A DNA stretch of 64,000 nucleotides from Lagierella massiliensis (lineage in GTDB: Bacteria; Bacillota; Clostridia; Tissierellales; Peptoniphilaceae). The stretch spans positions 992,001 through 1,056,000 of the forward strand of contig NZ_CYUO01000005.1 of the NCBI RefSeq assembly GCF_001407835.1, given 5' to 3'. The notes under the pieces are model-generated. The model saw only the letters and a program-made list of their open reading frames with translations. It searched no databases and was not told where the DNA came from. Positions 28,974-38,160 of the stretch are shown here, piece by piece. A program made the position numbers and the translations under genes. Positions within the stretch are counted from its first letter, which is position 1; each line of letters begins with the position of its first letter.

Positions 28974-31295
28974 TTAAATTAGCCCAAAATATTTGGCAAT
29001 AGTTTTTGCAACATTTTTTGCAAGTTGTTCTGCCCTTGCTTCATGCTTTAAAATATCACTCTCATAGTCATGGAAGCAATGTTCTATAAGCATTCCTGCA
29101 GTTGCTTCATTTGCTCTTAATACACCATAGTAATTAGCCTTTGGATTAATTCCTAAATCATTATCGCCGTAATATCTGTACTTAACGCCTCTATTTGGAA
29201 TATCCAAAGTATCTGAAATAACATTTGTTAGGGATGTCGCCAATGTTGTGGCTCTACAATTAACATCTTCATATATTTCTACACCACTGGTTTTACCATT
29301 AAAAGCATTTGTATGAAGAGATATAAAAAGATCATGACCTCTTCCCATTTCTCCTCTTGCTTGAAGACTTGGATCCTTCCATACGCTATCTCTTGTTGTA
29401 TCAACTATAATACCATATTTCCTCAATTCCTTAGCAAGAAGAAGTGAATAATTATAATTTCCATCTCCTTCGTTCTTCCACTTAGGTCCAACATATCCTC
29501 TATTATGTCTTGCGCCTGCACCATGGCCTGGGTCTAATAAAATTCTAATTTTACCGTCATTAGACCTGTCTGGAACATTTTGTGTTTGTGAAGTATTGTA
29601 AAGTTGATTTAAATATTTTAAGACTTCAGCTTTAAATCCTTCGGACAACCAACTGGTTCCACCATATAAATTCACACTCTTTGACTTAATACTTTGGATG
29701 TAACTTTTTATTCCTGAACTTAAAGTATTTCTATCTACAAGTAAAATTGCTTGGTTATTTAATCCACTTACAGGTCCTGAAGTCAAACTGTCCACAAATT
29801 CCACTCCTGTTGCAAGTCCCACTGTTGAACTACTATTAAAATAGTTTTTTGCAATTGATAGTGAAGTTTCATATCTTGATCTACCAGACACTCTACTTAC
29901 AGTCTTTCCCATTGCTTTAATTGAGTTTAAAACACTATTGCTAACTGTTGAATCTCCACCAACAATAATCACATTAGAAATATTTCCACTACCAATAAAA
30001 TTCTTTGAAACACCGGAAATAGAATTTTGACCTGTGTATATTATAGGGTATCCGTTTTTAGCAGATAGTGCTGAAGCTGATAGTGAATCTGGTAAACTCT
30101 TTTCACTTGATAGTATAACTGTATTAGTTGACTTAAATGCCATTGCTTTTTTTGCAACCTTTACAGACATATCAGCATCTGAAGAACCACTTATAACTTC
30201 AACTTTCTTTCCCATTCCCTTTAATGAATTAATTACACCTGAAGAAATTTTTGAATTTCCTCCAATAACTATTATATTACTTGCATTAAGTCTTTGTATT
30301 TCAGCTTTAGTTGAAGCATTTAACAAATTCTTTTCAGTAATTAGTATTGGAGCTTTTAAATTTCCTGCAAGACTTGAAGCAACCAATATATCATTAGGTG
30401 CTTGACCATTTGCAAGTACCACATAGTTTGATCTTGAAAACTTACTCTTTGAAATTGCAACGGCTGTTTCATATCTACTTCTGCCAGAAAATCTATCTAC
30501 TGTAACTATGGCAGATGTAGAAGATTCACCACTTAATGTGTTTAAACTATCTATATTTGAAGAGTTTGCTAAGTCAGTTTGTGTATTTTCTAAATCTTCT
30601 TTGTTACTGTAATCAGACAATAAATTAATTGAAATATCTTTTACAAATGAACCAGCTTGAACTTTTAAATTATATCTACCCGCTGGTAAATAAGTATTTT
30701 CTGGTACAGTAATTGAAGAGGATAATCCATTATTAAAAACATTTAATGTAGCATTTGACTGTCCTGAAAAACTTAATTTAACATCAGTATAATTTCCATA
30801 ACTATCGAATCCCATTAATGTCGAAATCAGTTCTTCCAATTTTTCACCAATTATTGAAGAATTATTTTCTAAAGTTTCTGTTGCAACATATCCATCTGAA
30901 AATCCTGTCATCTGACTTAGATTTTCATAAATACTTACAGAAAATTCTTCCAAATTTAAATTGCTGTCAATATTATCATTTAGAAGTTTCCATAGTCCTG
31001 AGCTATCGAAATTAAGTTCCAGATAATAAAGACCTAAATCCTCATTGTAATTAGAAGCAAATTCTTTTATAGAACCATCTTGATTTTTGAAAGTTACTTT
31101 CGTATTTTCATTGATGATGCCAAGCCTGCTATCTTTTATATATATAGGAATATCTTTTACTCCTTCGATACTACTTATATTAATATCTTCATTAGCTAAT
31201 GACTTTGAAGCTAATCCATTTCCCAAAAATAAAGTAGTAAGCATCATAGTTATAACCATCAATAAAGAAACATTTTTAATTAGTTTTCTGTTCAT
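28974..31295 (-). CDS. N-acetylmuramoyl-L-alanine amidase with three CWB2 repeats
   Basis: A 773-residue secreted autolysin-type enzyme that cleaves the amide between muramic acid and the stem peptide. Residues 1-35 are a signal peptide. An N-terminal region to about 260 is unassigned. Three cell-wall-binding type 2 repeats follow at about 265-565; the first and third begin with SGRSRYET, while the middle is diverged (SGSSDADMS). The C-terminal Amidase_3 domain (from about 590) has zinc and catalytic residues in LLDPGHGAG, KNEGDGNYN, SLHTNA and LIEHCF. A promoter (31337-31366) and a WalR-like box (31402-31418) precede it. It is monocistronic. Confidence 0.95.
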   Translation of the reverse strand: MNRKLIKNVSLLMVITMMLTTLFLGNGLASKSLANEDINISSIEGVKDIPIYIKDSRLGIINENTKVTFKNQDGSIKEFASNYNEDLGLYYLELNFDSSGLWKLLNDNIDSNLNLEEFSVSIYENLSQMTGFSDGYVATETLENNSSIIGEKLEELISTLMGFDSYGNYTDVKLSFSGQSNATLNVFNNGLSSSITVPENTYLPAGRYNLKVQAGSFVKDISINLLSDYSNKEDLENTQTDLANSSNIDSLNTLSGESSTSAIVTVDRFSGRSRYETAVAISKSKFSRSNYVVLANGQAPNDILVASSLAGNLKAPILITEKNLLNASTKAEIQRLNASNIIVIGGNSKISSGVINSLKGMGKKVEVISGSSDADMSVKVAKKAMAFKSTNTVILSSEKSLPDSLSASALSAKNGYPIIYTGQNSISGVSKNFIGSGNISNVIIVGGDSTVSNSVLNSIKAMGKTVSRVSGRSRYETSLSIAKNYFNSSSTVGLATGVEFVDSLTSGPVSGLNNQAILLVDRNTLSSGIKSYIQSIKSKSVNLYGGTSWLSEGFKAEVLKYLNQLYNTSQTQNVPDRSNDGKIRILLDPGHGAGARHNRGYVGPKWKNEGDGNYNYSLLLAKELRKYGIIVDTTRDSVWKDPSLQARGEMGRGHDLFISLHTNAFNGKTSGVEIYEDVNCRATTLATSLTNVISDTLDIPNRGVKYRYYGDNDLGINPKANYYGVLRANEATAGMLIEHCFHDYESDILKHEARAEQLAKNVAKTIAKYFGLI

Positions 31296-31336
31296 TTTTT
31301 TCTTCCTTTCTATTTTATCCTCCCAAATCTAATAAA

Positions 31337-31366
31337 ATTATAACTTAAAGATTAAAACTAATCCAA
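31337..31366 (-). promoter_or_regulatory. Promoter of the CWB2-amidase gene
   Basis: TTGGAT and TATAAT on the minus strand with an 18-base spacer, about 42 bases before the ATG. The slightly weak -35 and long spacer fit a promoter that needs an activator. Confidence 0.6.
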
Positions 31367-31401
31367 TTTATGAGCCGATTTGACACATTTTTTTCTAATT
31401 T

Positions 31402-31418
31402 TGTAACTTTTTTGTAAC
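31402..31418. promoter_or_regulatory. WalR (YycF)-type binding box
   Basis: The plus strand has TGTAAC, five T bases, then TGTAAC again. This matches the published WalR consensus of two TGTWAH hexamers spaced by five bases without a mismatch. Its centre is about 80 bases upstream of the predicted start of transcription of the amidase gene. The repeats read in the opposite orientation to that gene. Function is inferred from consensus and from the class of target (autolysin). Confidence 0.55.
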
Positions 31419-31582
31419 ATTTAAACTTATGTTCGCCTTATTGCTAATATTTTATCATTTTTCAACCATATTTTAAATTAATTATTTTCCACAATCTTTT
31501 GTATTTAATCATAATGTTTTTTATTTCGTATTAGCTAAATCACAAAAAATTTAATATGAATAATTATATAGAAAATAAAAAA

Positions 31583-31604
31583 AACGCCTGACATATCAGA
31601 CGTT
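31583..31604 (-). terminator. Terminator of tRNA-Pro
   Basis: Minus-strand AACGTCTGA/TCAGGCGTT (one wobble pair) with a 4-base loop and a following run of eight T bases. It ends the single-tRNA transcript. Confidence 0.85.
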
Positions 31605-31609
31605 CTTTA

Positions 31610-31686
31610 TGGTCGGGGTGAGAGGATTTGAACCCCCGGCCCCATGGTCCCAAACCACGTGCGCTACCGGACTGCGCTACACCCCG
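31610..31686 (-). tRNA. tRNA-Pro (anticodon UGG)
   Basis: A 77-base cloverleaf with the CCA end encoded. The acceptor stem pairs CGGGGTG with CACCCCG. The anticodon loop TTTGGGA gives UGG, and the T-loop reads GTTCAAATC. It stands alone, with its own promoter and terminator. Confidence 0.97.
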
Positions 31687-31716
31687 AAACTGTCGCTCCT
31701 TATTGACGACTATTTC

Positions 31717-31745
31717 ATTATAGCACCAACAAAAAAAATTTGCAA
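31717..31745 (-). promoter_or_regulatory. Promoter of tRNA-Pro
   Basis: TTGCAA, 17 bases, then TATAAT preceded by TGC (extended -10), about 30 bases before the mature tRNA 5' end. It lies nearly back-to-back with the racemase promoter on the other strand. Confidence 0.85.
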
Positions 31746-31843
31746 GCTTTTTTCTAAATTTTTTAAAATATTTAAAAACTCTTAGTATCATAATAAGTTT
31801 TTCGATTTTTTGCGCTACATATATTATACTGTATTTTTTAAAA

Positions 31844-31872
31844 TTGCCAAGGCTTAAAAGATTATATATAAT
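31844..31872 (+). promoter_or_regulatory. Promoter of the racemase-YczE unit
   Basis: TTGCCA and TATAAT on the plus strand with exactly 17 bases between them. Transcription would begin near 31879, only about 8-15 bases before the candidate start codons, giving an unusually short leader. Confidence 0.8.
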
Positions 31873-31892
31873 AAACTGTAAGAAAGTTGGTG

Positions 31893-32576
31893 TTGAAAAT
31901 AAAAAAATTAGGTATTATTGGTGGTATGGGTCCCCTTGCCACTGTTAGATTTTATGAAAGAATAGTTGAAAATACTGATGCTCATAGAGATCAGGATCAT
32001 ATAGATATGGTTATACTAAATCATGCTTCTCTTCCTGATAGAACGAAAATTATTCAGGAAAAAAAATATGATGTATTTTTGGACTCAATAAAAAAAGATT
32101 TTGAAATAATGAATTACTTGAATGTAGACAATATTGCTATTCCTTGTAATACAAGCCATTTTTTTATTGATGAATTTAAAAAGATGACAAATATCAATAT
32201 TATTAATATGGTGGAAGAGACTGTTCTGTATATTGCAAATGAAACTGATTTTAAAAAGATTGCAGTTCTTGGAACTTATGGAACTTTAAATTCTAAAGTC
32301 TATGAAAGATATATCAGTAAGTATAAACTTGAATCATATATGCTTGATGAAAAAGAAAAGAGTTTATCAATGGAAACAATTTATAAAGTTAAGGAAGAGG
32401 CTTTAACTCAATCAGATGAATTTGAAAATTTTGTAGAAAAATTGAATATGAATGACATTATGCCTATTCTCGCATGCACAGAACTTAGCTGTTTAAAATT
32501 TTCAAATCCAAACCTTCACTATATAGATGCAATGGATATATTGACTAATAAATCCATTGAAAAATCTATTGAGTAG
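31893..32576 (+). CDS. Aspartate/glutamate racemase family protein
   Basis: Cofactor-independent amino acid racemase fold. From the chosen TTG it has 227 residues. It begins MKIKKLGIIGGMGPLATVRFYERI, typical of the Asp/Glu racemase family. The first catalytic Cys region is NIAIPCNTSHFF and the second ILACTELSCL. Three consecutive in-frame starts (TTG 31887, GTG 31890, TTG 31893) are possible; the last best matches the family, and the ribosome site is weak. It could supply D-Asp or D-Glu for the wall or act on another amino acid. It is followed 9 bases later by the membrane protein gene. Confidence 0.9.
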   Translation: MKIKKLGIIGGMGPLATVRFYERIVENTDAHRDQDHIDMVILNHASLPDRTKIIQEKKYDVFLDSIKKDFEIMNYLNVDNIAIPCNTSHFFIDEFKKMTNINIINMVEETVLYIANETDFKKIAVLGTYGTLNSKVYERYISKYKLESYMLDEKEKSLSMETIYKVKEEALTQSDEFENFVEKLNMNDIMPILACTELSCLKFSNPNLHYIDAMDILTNKSIEKSIE

Positions 32577-32585
32577 GTATCTAAA

Positions 32586-33197
32586 ATGAAATACAAAAAA
32601 TTTCTTTTAAATACCCTATTTTCTATTGTTGGTGTTTTGATACTCAGTTTTGGTGTTGCCATATTAAATATAGGTAATGTTGGCGTTGATCCTTTTACCG
32701 CTTTTAATATTGCAGTAGGTGGAGCTTTTAAAATTACCCTTGGGAATTTTCAGTTGCTTATGAATATTATTATGCTTGTTTTGCTACTTGTTTTTGGAAG
32801 ACAGTTCTTGGGACTTGGTACTTTAATAAGCATGACCATGATAGGTTATAGTGTTGAGTTCTTTACTCATCTTTTCTATGGATTAACAATATACCAATCA
32901 AATTTAATTTTTAAAATAGTGACTTTAATTTTAGGTTCTTCAATATTTTCGCTTGGAATTAGCATCTATATCATTTCAGGCTTAGGAGTTGCTCCCTATG
33001 ATGGCTTAACATTATTAATTGAAGACAAGACCAGCCTTAAATATAGATTTCTAAGGATAATACAAGACTCCTCTTTTACTCTCATTGCATTTATTTTTAA
33101 AGGGCCCATTGGTGTTGGTACAATTATATCAGCCTTCTTCACAGGTCCTCTGATAGATTTTTGGTATAAGATAATTTTAAAATACAAAAAATTTTAA
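32586..33197 (+). CDS. YczE/YitT-like integral membrane protein
   Basis: A 203-residue hydrophobic protein with about five membrane segments. It has the family's glycine-rich motif FGVAILNIGNVGVDPFTAFN near the N-terminus and a repeat of it in SGLGVAPYDGLTLLIED. The YczE/YyaS group has no settled function; transport or a role in lipopeptide production has been suggested for members. It follows the racemase gene by 9 bases on the plus strand and is probably co-transcribed. A shared terminator separates it from the convergent mtnN gene. Confidence 0.85.
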   Translation: MKYKKFLLNTLFSIVGVLILSFGVAILNIGNVGVDPFTAFNIAVGGAFKITLGNFQLLMNIIMLVLLLVFGRQFLGLGTLISMTMIGYSVEFFTHLFYGLTIYQSNLIFKIVTLILGSSIFSLGISIYIISGLGVAPYDGLTLLIEDKTSLKYRFLRIIQDSSFTLIAFIFKGPIGVGTIISAFFTGPLIDFWYKIILKYKKF

Positions 33198-33242
33198 CCT
33201 CTAACAATTCTTCTCTCTTAGGGAGGAGAATCATTAGAGGTT
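33198..33242. terminator. Bidirectional terminator between YczE-like gene and mtnN
   Basis: An imperfect long stem pairs CCTCTAA-ATTCT-CTC with GAG-AGAAT-TTAGAGG around a short loop. It is flanked by A-rich sequence on the left and TTATTTTAT on the right. Confidence 0.8.
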
Positions 33243-33245
33243 ATT

Positions 33246-33929
33246 TTATATCTCTTCTATAAATTTTAAAGTCAGCTCTGCAGCTCTTTTACCTGCAATG
33301 AATTCAAACTTGTCGTAATCATCATCGCCTGAGCTGTTGGCTAAATCGGAAATGGATCTTATAACTAAAAATTTAGTATCATTTAAATAGCACACATGGG
33401 CAATGCTTGCTCCTTCCATCTCAACACATAGAGCATCAAAATTATTTTTCAATTCTTTTTTTATATTATCATCTACCACAAACTTATCTCCAGTTATTAT
33501 AAGCCCTTCGTAGTATGAACCATCTTTTAAAAGTTCTTCAAATTTTAAAAGTAATTTTTTATCTACTTTAAAGGAATTCACAAATGGAGAATATTTTTTT
33601 AAAAGTCTTCTTTCATAGTCATGATAGGTAAGTTCATTTCCTATTACTAAATCAAGATGCTTTAACTTATCATCAAGTGCTCCTGCAATTCCAGAATTGA
33701 TAACAATATCAGGACTATATCTATCTATTATCCCTTGAGTTAAAATAGCTGCATTTACTTTTCCAACTCCACAGTCAGTAAATACAATATTCTTGTCTTT
33801 AAACTTTCCTTCATATATCTTTCTCTTACATATATATGAAACTTCTTCTAATTCTACTTTATCTAAAAAGAATTTTATCTCAGACTCCATAGCACAAATA
33901 ATCGCTATGTCTTTTTTTTCTAAAAGCAT
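33246..33929 (-). CDS. mtnN: 5'-methylthioadenosine/S-adenosylhomocysteine nucleosidase
   Basis: Hydrolyses MTA and SAH to free adenine and a thioribose product, clearing by-products of SAM use and allowing AI-2 or methionine salvage. It has 227 residues. The catalytic Glu pair lies in CAMESE and VEMEGASIAHV, and the catalytic Asp in IRSISDLA. The nucleosidase fold signature is VNSGIAGAL. The ATG follows GGTGGAG. It overlaps the upstream degV gene by 10 bases. Confidence 0.96.
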   Translation of the reverse strand: MLLEKKDIAIICAMESEIKFFLDKVELEEVSYICKRKIYEGKFKDKNIVFTDCGVGKVNAAILTQGIIDRYSPDIVINSGIAGALDDKLKHLDLVIGNELTYHDYERRLLKKYSPFVNSFKVDKKLLLKFEELLKDGSYYEGLIITGDKFVVDDNIKKELKNNFDALCVEMEGASIAHVCYLNDTKFLVIRSISDLANSSGDDDYDKFEFIAGKRAAELTLKFIEEI

Positions 33930-34750
33930 ATTATAACTCCACCTAAGTTTGCATATACTGAAGTTAAAAGTCCTGTTTCTACAATATTGATGCTTTTGTT
34001 TTTGAAATTCTCATCAATATGATTTTTTATCTTATTTGTCATATCCAAAGATTTGCAATGTGAAATAACAAAATTTCTTTCGCTCAAATTTGACTCCGTA
34101 GATATTGCCTCATATAGTTTCTTCAAAGCATTAACATATCCTCTTGTCTTTGCATATACTTCTATCTCTCCATCAACTCCACACATAACTGGCTTAAAGG
34201 ATAAGAGTTTTGCAATTTTACCTTTAATCATAGATATTCTTCCATTTTTAATCAAATTATCAAAATTATCTAAGATAAAATAGGTCTTCATTCCTGAAAT
34301 AAATTTTTCAACATTTTCTACAATGTCTTCAAAAAATAATTCTTTCTCTATAAGTTCTTGAATTTTTAGTGCAACGACCGTTTCTCCAGAACCTGCTGAC
34401 TTTGAATCAAAAACATGTACTTTTGCATTTGAATTTTCAGAAAACATTGCTTTTGCCAAAACCGCATTGTTATAAGTTGCACTAAGTTTCTTTGAAATAG
34501 TTATTATAAAAATTTCTTCATAGTCTTTGAATTTTTCTAAGAACTGATTTGGTGACGGAGCTGCAGAACCTATAGGAGATGTTGTCTTTTCCATTTTTTT
34601 TAAAAATTTATCTCTATTAACATCTGAGGTATCTAAAATACTCTCACCATCTATATCTATATGAAAAGGAACTAAATCAATATTAAGTCTTTTTTTTATC
34701 TTATCATTAAGGTCACACGCCGAATCGGCTAATATCAATCTCTTTGCCAT
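33920..34750 (-). CDS. DegV family fatty acid-binding protein
   Basis: EDD-fold protein of the DegV/FakB family, which binds a fatty acid and presents it to the kinase FakA for phosphorylation. The 276-residue length fits. Signatures are ILADSACDL at the N-terminus, TTSPIGSAAPSPNQFLEKF (the Thr/Ser loop contacting the carboxylate) and FDSKSAGSGETVVALKI, then the YFILDNFDNLIKNGRIS segment. No fakA gene is visible in the window. It lies between glmM (8 bases) and mtnN (overlap), in one transcription unit. Confidence 0.92.
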   Translation of the reverse strand: MAKRLILADSACDLNDKIKKRLNIDLVPFHIDIDGESILDTSDVNRDKFLKKMEKTTSPIGSAAPSPNQFLEKFKDYEEIFIITISKKLSATYNNAVLAKAMFSENSNAKVHVFDSKSAGSGETVVALKIQELIEKELFFEDIVENVEKFISGMKTYFILDNFDNLIKNGRISMIKGKIAKLLSFKPVMCGVDGEIEVYAKTRGYVNALKKLYEAISTESNLSERNFVISHCKSLDMTNKIKNHIDENFKNKSINIVETGLLTSVYANLGGVIICF

Positions 34751-34758
34751 AAAATCTC

Positions 34759-36102
34759 CTATAAGAACTTTGATTCTATTAGTGAAGCAAGCTTATTTGC
34801 CTCTCTTTCTAAAACCTCTAATTCCTTTCCCTCTATCATAACTCTAACTAAGGGCTCAGTTCCTGATGGTCTTATAAGAACTCTTCCCTGACCTTCAAAA
34901 ATTTCTTCAACTCTCTTTATTTCCTGTTGAATGTCTTTATCTGTCTCATAAGCTCTTTTAAATTCATTTTTAACTTTTGCATTAACTAAAACTTGTGGAT
35001 AGGTTGTCATTAGGCTATTTAATTGAGACACTTTTACTGACACCTCTTTTACTACCTTCATTAAAAGTAACGAAGATAATACTCCATCTCCTGTAGTTGC
35101 ATGCTCTTTAAAAATTATATGACCTGATTGTTCTCCTCCAATAGAGTAACCTTCTTGTAACATAGTTTCAAGGACATATCTATCTCCTACAGAAGCTTTT
35201 ATTAAGTTGATATCTTTAGAATTGCAAAATTCTCCAAGTCCAATGTTAGTCATAACTGTTCCTACAACTCCATTATTTTCCAACTTGCCTTTTTCTTTTA
35301 AATACATTGATAAGATAGCTAAAAAGTGATCACCATCTAAAAGATTTCCTTTTTCATCAACAGTTATTAGTCTATCTCCATCTCCATCATATGCAAATCC
35401 AATATCACAATTATTTTCTACAACTAACTTTTGCAAGTCTTCTGGATGAGTTGAACCACATTTGTCATTGATGTTTATACCATTCGGCTCGGTATTTATT
35501 GCTATAACTTCTGCACCAAGCTCTTTATATATTTCAGAAGCTATTTTGTATGTTGCACCATTTCCACAGTCAAGAACAATCTTGTATCCAGCAAAGTCAC
35601 TTGCAACACATTTTTTCAAATATTCTTTATATTTTTCAAATCCGTCATTGCTATGGATTACCTTCCCTAAATCTTTTCCAACTGGTCTTTCTTCAATTTT
35701 CTTATAATTATCTATTAAATCTTCAATATCATTTTCAACTTTGTCAGGTAATTTATATCCATCACTTCCAAAATATTTTATCCCATTAAATTCAAAAGAA
35801 TTATGGGAAGCGGAAATTACAATACCAGCTTCTGCTTTATACTCTAAAACTAAATGGGCAACCGCTGGAGTAGGTATTACCCCTAAAAGTTTTACATTAA
35901 ATCCCATAGAAGTATAACCTGCTACTAATGCAGCTTCAAGCATATCTCCTGAAATTCTGGTATCCTTCCCAATTAATATTAACTTGTTATCATCTTCTTC
36001 CAATCTATATGCTGAAGCTCTTGCAAGTTTATATGCTAACTCTGGAGTAAGTTCACTGTTAGCAACCCCTCTTATTCCATCGGTTCCAAAATATCTACCC
36101 AT
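34759..36102 (-). CDS. glmM: Phosphoglucosamine mutase
   Basis: Interconverts glucosamine-6-phosphate and glucosamine-1-phosphate for peptidoglycan precursor synthesis. From ATG at 36102 (GGAGGG upstream) it has 447 residues and starts MGRYFGTDGIRGVAN. The phosphoserine loop is VISASHNSFEFNGIKYFG, the metal loop DGDGDRL, the sugar loop GGEQSGH and the phosphate site RPSGTEPLVRVM. It follows cdaA-cdaR, the conserved c-di-AMP cluster; in studied Firmicutes GlmM binds and inhibits CdaA. Confidence 0.98.
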   Translation of the reverse strand: MGRYFGTDGIRGVANSELTPELAYKLARASAYRLEEDDNKLILIGKDTRISGDMLEAALVAGYTSMGFNVKLLGVIPTPAVAHLVLEYKAEAGIVISASHNSFEFNGIKYFGSDGYKLPDKVENDIEDLIDNYKKIEERPVGKDLGKVIHSNDGFEKYKEYLKKCVASDFAGYKIVLDCGNGATYKIASEIYKELGAEVIAINTEPNGININDKCGSTHPEDLQKLVVENNCDIGFAYDGDGDRLITVDEKGNLLDGDHFLAILSMYLKEKGKLENNGVVGTVMTNIGLGEFCNSKDINLIKASVGDRYVLETMLQEGYSIGGEQSGHIIFKEHATTGDGVLSSLLLMKVVKEVSVKVSQLNSLMTTYPQVLVNAKVKNEFKRAYETDKDIQQEIKRVEEIFEGQGRVLIRPSGTEPLVRVMIEGKELEVLEREANKLASLIESKFL

Positions 36103-36112
36103 TTTCCCTCCA

Positions 36113-37336
36113 TTATTCATTAACTATTTTAATTTTAATTGATGTTGGATATACTAAAGTATTAGTTATCCCTTCTTTGTTCAATTCAATAATTATAGGA
36201 ACTGAATGTTCCCCATCTGTTAAATCTTTTAAGTCTATTTTTAATTTGAAATCCTTTAGTTTTATCGTTTCAATAACTTTTTCATCTCCAAACACCCTTA
36301 CGGATATCTCTGATAACTCTGGAGGAAGTATTAATGCTTTTCCTTTTTCTTTATTAATAACTTCTATATTTTCAGTACTTACATTAAATAATTTACTTGG
36401 TTTTCCTTCCCCAACATTTGATGAATAAGTTACGTCTATAAATCTATCTTCCCCTGAAAGAGGTGATATACCTTCAGGAAATTCTAACTTAACATTTTTA
36501 GTTGTATTATTTACAAATTCCGAAAGATCTACAACTTCTGTATTAATCTCTTTTATCTTATCTAACTTTTCCTTCTGACCTATTATTGTAATCTTGCTTT
36601 TACCAAGTTTTAAATCTCCTGAATTAAAATCAAATGGTTGATTTTTATAAGCAATTTTAATCGGTACTTGTTTTGTAGAAGACACAAAAACATTTACAGT
36701 TACATCTGTATTTTCTATATTCAAATCTTTTATTTCTGTATCATTTGAATCAAAAACTTGAACTTTTTTAGAAATAGAAGTATCTTGTGTTATAACTGAT
36801 AAATCAACAGGAACAATAACTTTAGAAATCTTATCTATAAGCTCTTTTTGATCGGTTATCTTAACCTCACCAGGAACAACTTCAATATCTGTAACTGTAG
36901 TATTATCAGATGGCAATTCTCCTATTCTCTTCACTTCTATCTTTTTTACAAGTGTCATTATTTCATCTAATTTTAAAGCTATTTTATAATCTGATTTTTC
37001 AATTATAGAAGTACCTTGAGGTGTAGAAAAGTTCAAACTCACTTCGCCATTCTCATTAATTTCATTCATGTCTGCATATACTAAGATATCATCCCGGCTT
37101 ACTCTTGATATAACATTTCTCTTACCCTCAAGAGTGATATTTACAACAGGATCTATAGGATCAACAATTGTCAAATTCTTTTTCTTTAAAACATCCTCAT
37201 TTTTATACATTACAGGAATAGACTTGTAATCTTTTTTTATGTTTGGATTGGTTTCTGAAACAACATAATACCAAAGTGCTATTGCGAAAATCAAAGAGAT
37301 TAATTTGAATGGCCAGTTTTCTTTAATCCTCTCCAT
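36113..37336 (-). CDS. cdaR: CdaA regulatory protein CdaR (YbbR domains)
   Basis: Membrane-anchored extracytoplasmic regulator of the diadenylate cyclase. The 407 residues begin with a membrane segment (WPFKLISLIFAIALWYYVVSE) followed by about four YbbR-like repeats of roughly 80 residues. These show as recurring P-V-x-I/V-x-G strands and LSSV-type turns. The ATG overlaps the 3' end of cdaA by 14 bases, and glmM follows 10 bases later. Neighbourhood and architecture together make the assignment firm. Confidence 0.93.
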   Translation of the reverse strand: MERIKENWPFKLISLIFAIALWYYVVSETNPNIKKDYKSIPVMYKNEDVLKKKNLTIVDPIDPVVNITLEGKRNVISRVSRDDILVYADMNEINENGEVSLNFSTPQGTSIIEKSDYKIALKLDEIMTLVKKIEVKRIGELPSDNTTVTDIEVVPGEVKITDQKELIDKISKVIVPVDLSVITQDTSISKKVQVFDSNDTEIKDLNIENTDVTVNVFVSSTKQVPIKIAYKNQPFDFNSGDLKLGKSKITIIGQKEKLDKIKEINTEVVDLSEFVNNTTKNVKLEFPEGISPLSGEDRFIDVTYSSNVGEGKPSKLFNVSTENIEVINKEKGKALILPPELSEISVRVFGDEKVIETIKLKDFKLKIDLKDLTDGEHSVPIIIELNKEGITNTLVYPTSIKIKIVNE

Positions 37337-38144
37337 TTAAAACCCCTTTCTTTCCATCATCATAGTTATAGAACCTGAGTAAAATTTCTTTTAAGGTCTC
37401 TTCATCCACATATCTTTTAAGCTCTCCTTTTTCTGCAACAGAAATACTTCCAGTTTCTTCCGATACTACAACGGAAAGAGAATCTGATCTTTCTGACATT
37501 CCAAGAGCAGCTCTATGTCTTGTTCCAAGTTCCTTAGAAATAGCTTGACTATCAGACATTGGTAAAAAGCAAGACGCTGCAATTATCTTATCTTTTCTTA
37601 CTATTACAGCTCCATCATGTAATGGAGTATTAGGAATAAAAATATTTATTAAAAGCTCACTTGATATATCTGAGTTTAACTTTGTTCCAGTTTCAATAAC
37701 TTCATTTAGTCCAGTTTTATTTTCAAATACGATAAGCGCTCCTATCTTTTGTCTTGATAAGGAACCCATTGCAGAAACCACTTCTGATGCTACTTGGTTA
37801 ATAGTTTCATATTGCAAATCTATAAATGATTTTCTAAAGATGTTACTTGTACCAATATATTCAAGCATTCTCCTTAGCTCAGGCTGAAATACTACAATAA
37901 AAAGGATTAAACCTGCAGTCATTGCCTTACCAAGAATCCATGTTACAGTGTATAGATTAAGAAGCTTACTAATAATTGCAAATGTAAAAATAGCTAAAAC
38001 GCCCTTCATCAATTGCTCTGCTCTTGTTTGCTTTATTAGAACAAATATTTTATATATCGCTAAAGCTACAATTATTATGTCAATAATATCTCTTATTCTT
38101 ATAAATGAAAGAGCTTCTAATAATCTACTTGCCCCTTGCCCCAT
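37323..38144 (-). CDS. cdaA: Diadenylate cyclase CdaA
   Basis: Makes cyclic di-AMP from two ATP; the nucleotide controls potassium and osmolyte uptake and so turgor. The 273 residues comprise three membrane segments in the first 95 residues and a DAC domain. The catalytic motifs are LHDGAVIV and TRHRAALGMSE. The ATG follows AAAGGTG. It heads cdaA-cdaR-glmM. The membrane pyrophosphatase, K+-stimulated by its sequence class, is elsewhere in the window and not physically linked. Confidence 0.97.
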   Translation of the reverse strand: MGQGASRLLEALSFIRIRDIIDIIIVALAIYKIFVLIKQTRAEQLMKGVLAIFTFAIISKLLNLYTVTWILGKAMTAGLILFIVVFQPELRRMLEYIGTSNIFRKSFIDLQYETINQVASEVVSAMGSLSRQKIGALIVFENKTGLNEVIETGTKLNSDISSELLINIFIPNTPLHDGAVIVRKDKIIAASCFLPMSDSQAISKELGTRHRAALGMSERSDSLSVVVSEETGSISVAEKGELKRYVDEETLKEILLRFYNYDDGKKGVLNGED

Positions 38145-38160
38145 AATGCACCTTTACTTT

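Noticed and set aside
31419-31582. Small gene or RNA between the WalR-like box and the tRNA terminator
   Set aside because: The stretch is simple AT-rich sequence with no ribosome site, stem-loop with T-run, or coding pattern.
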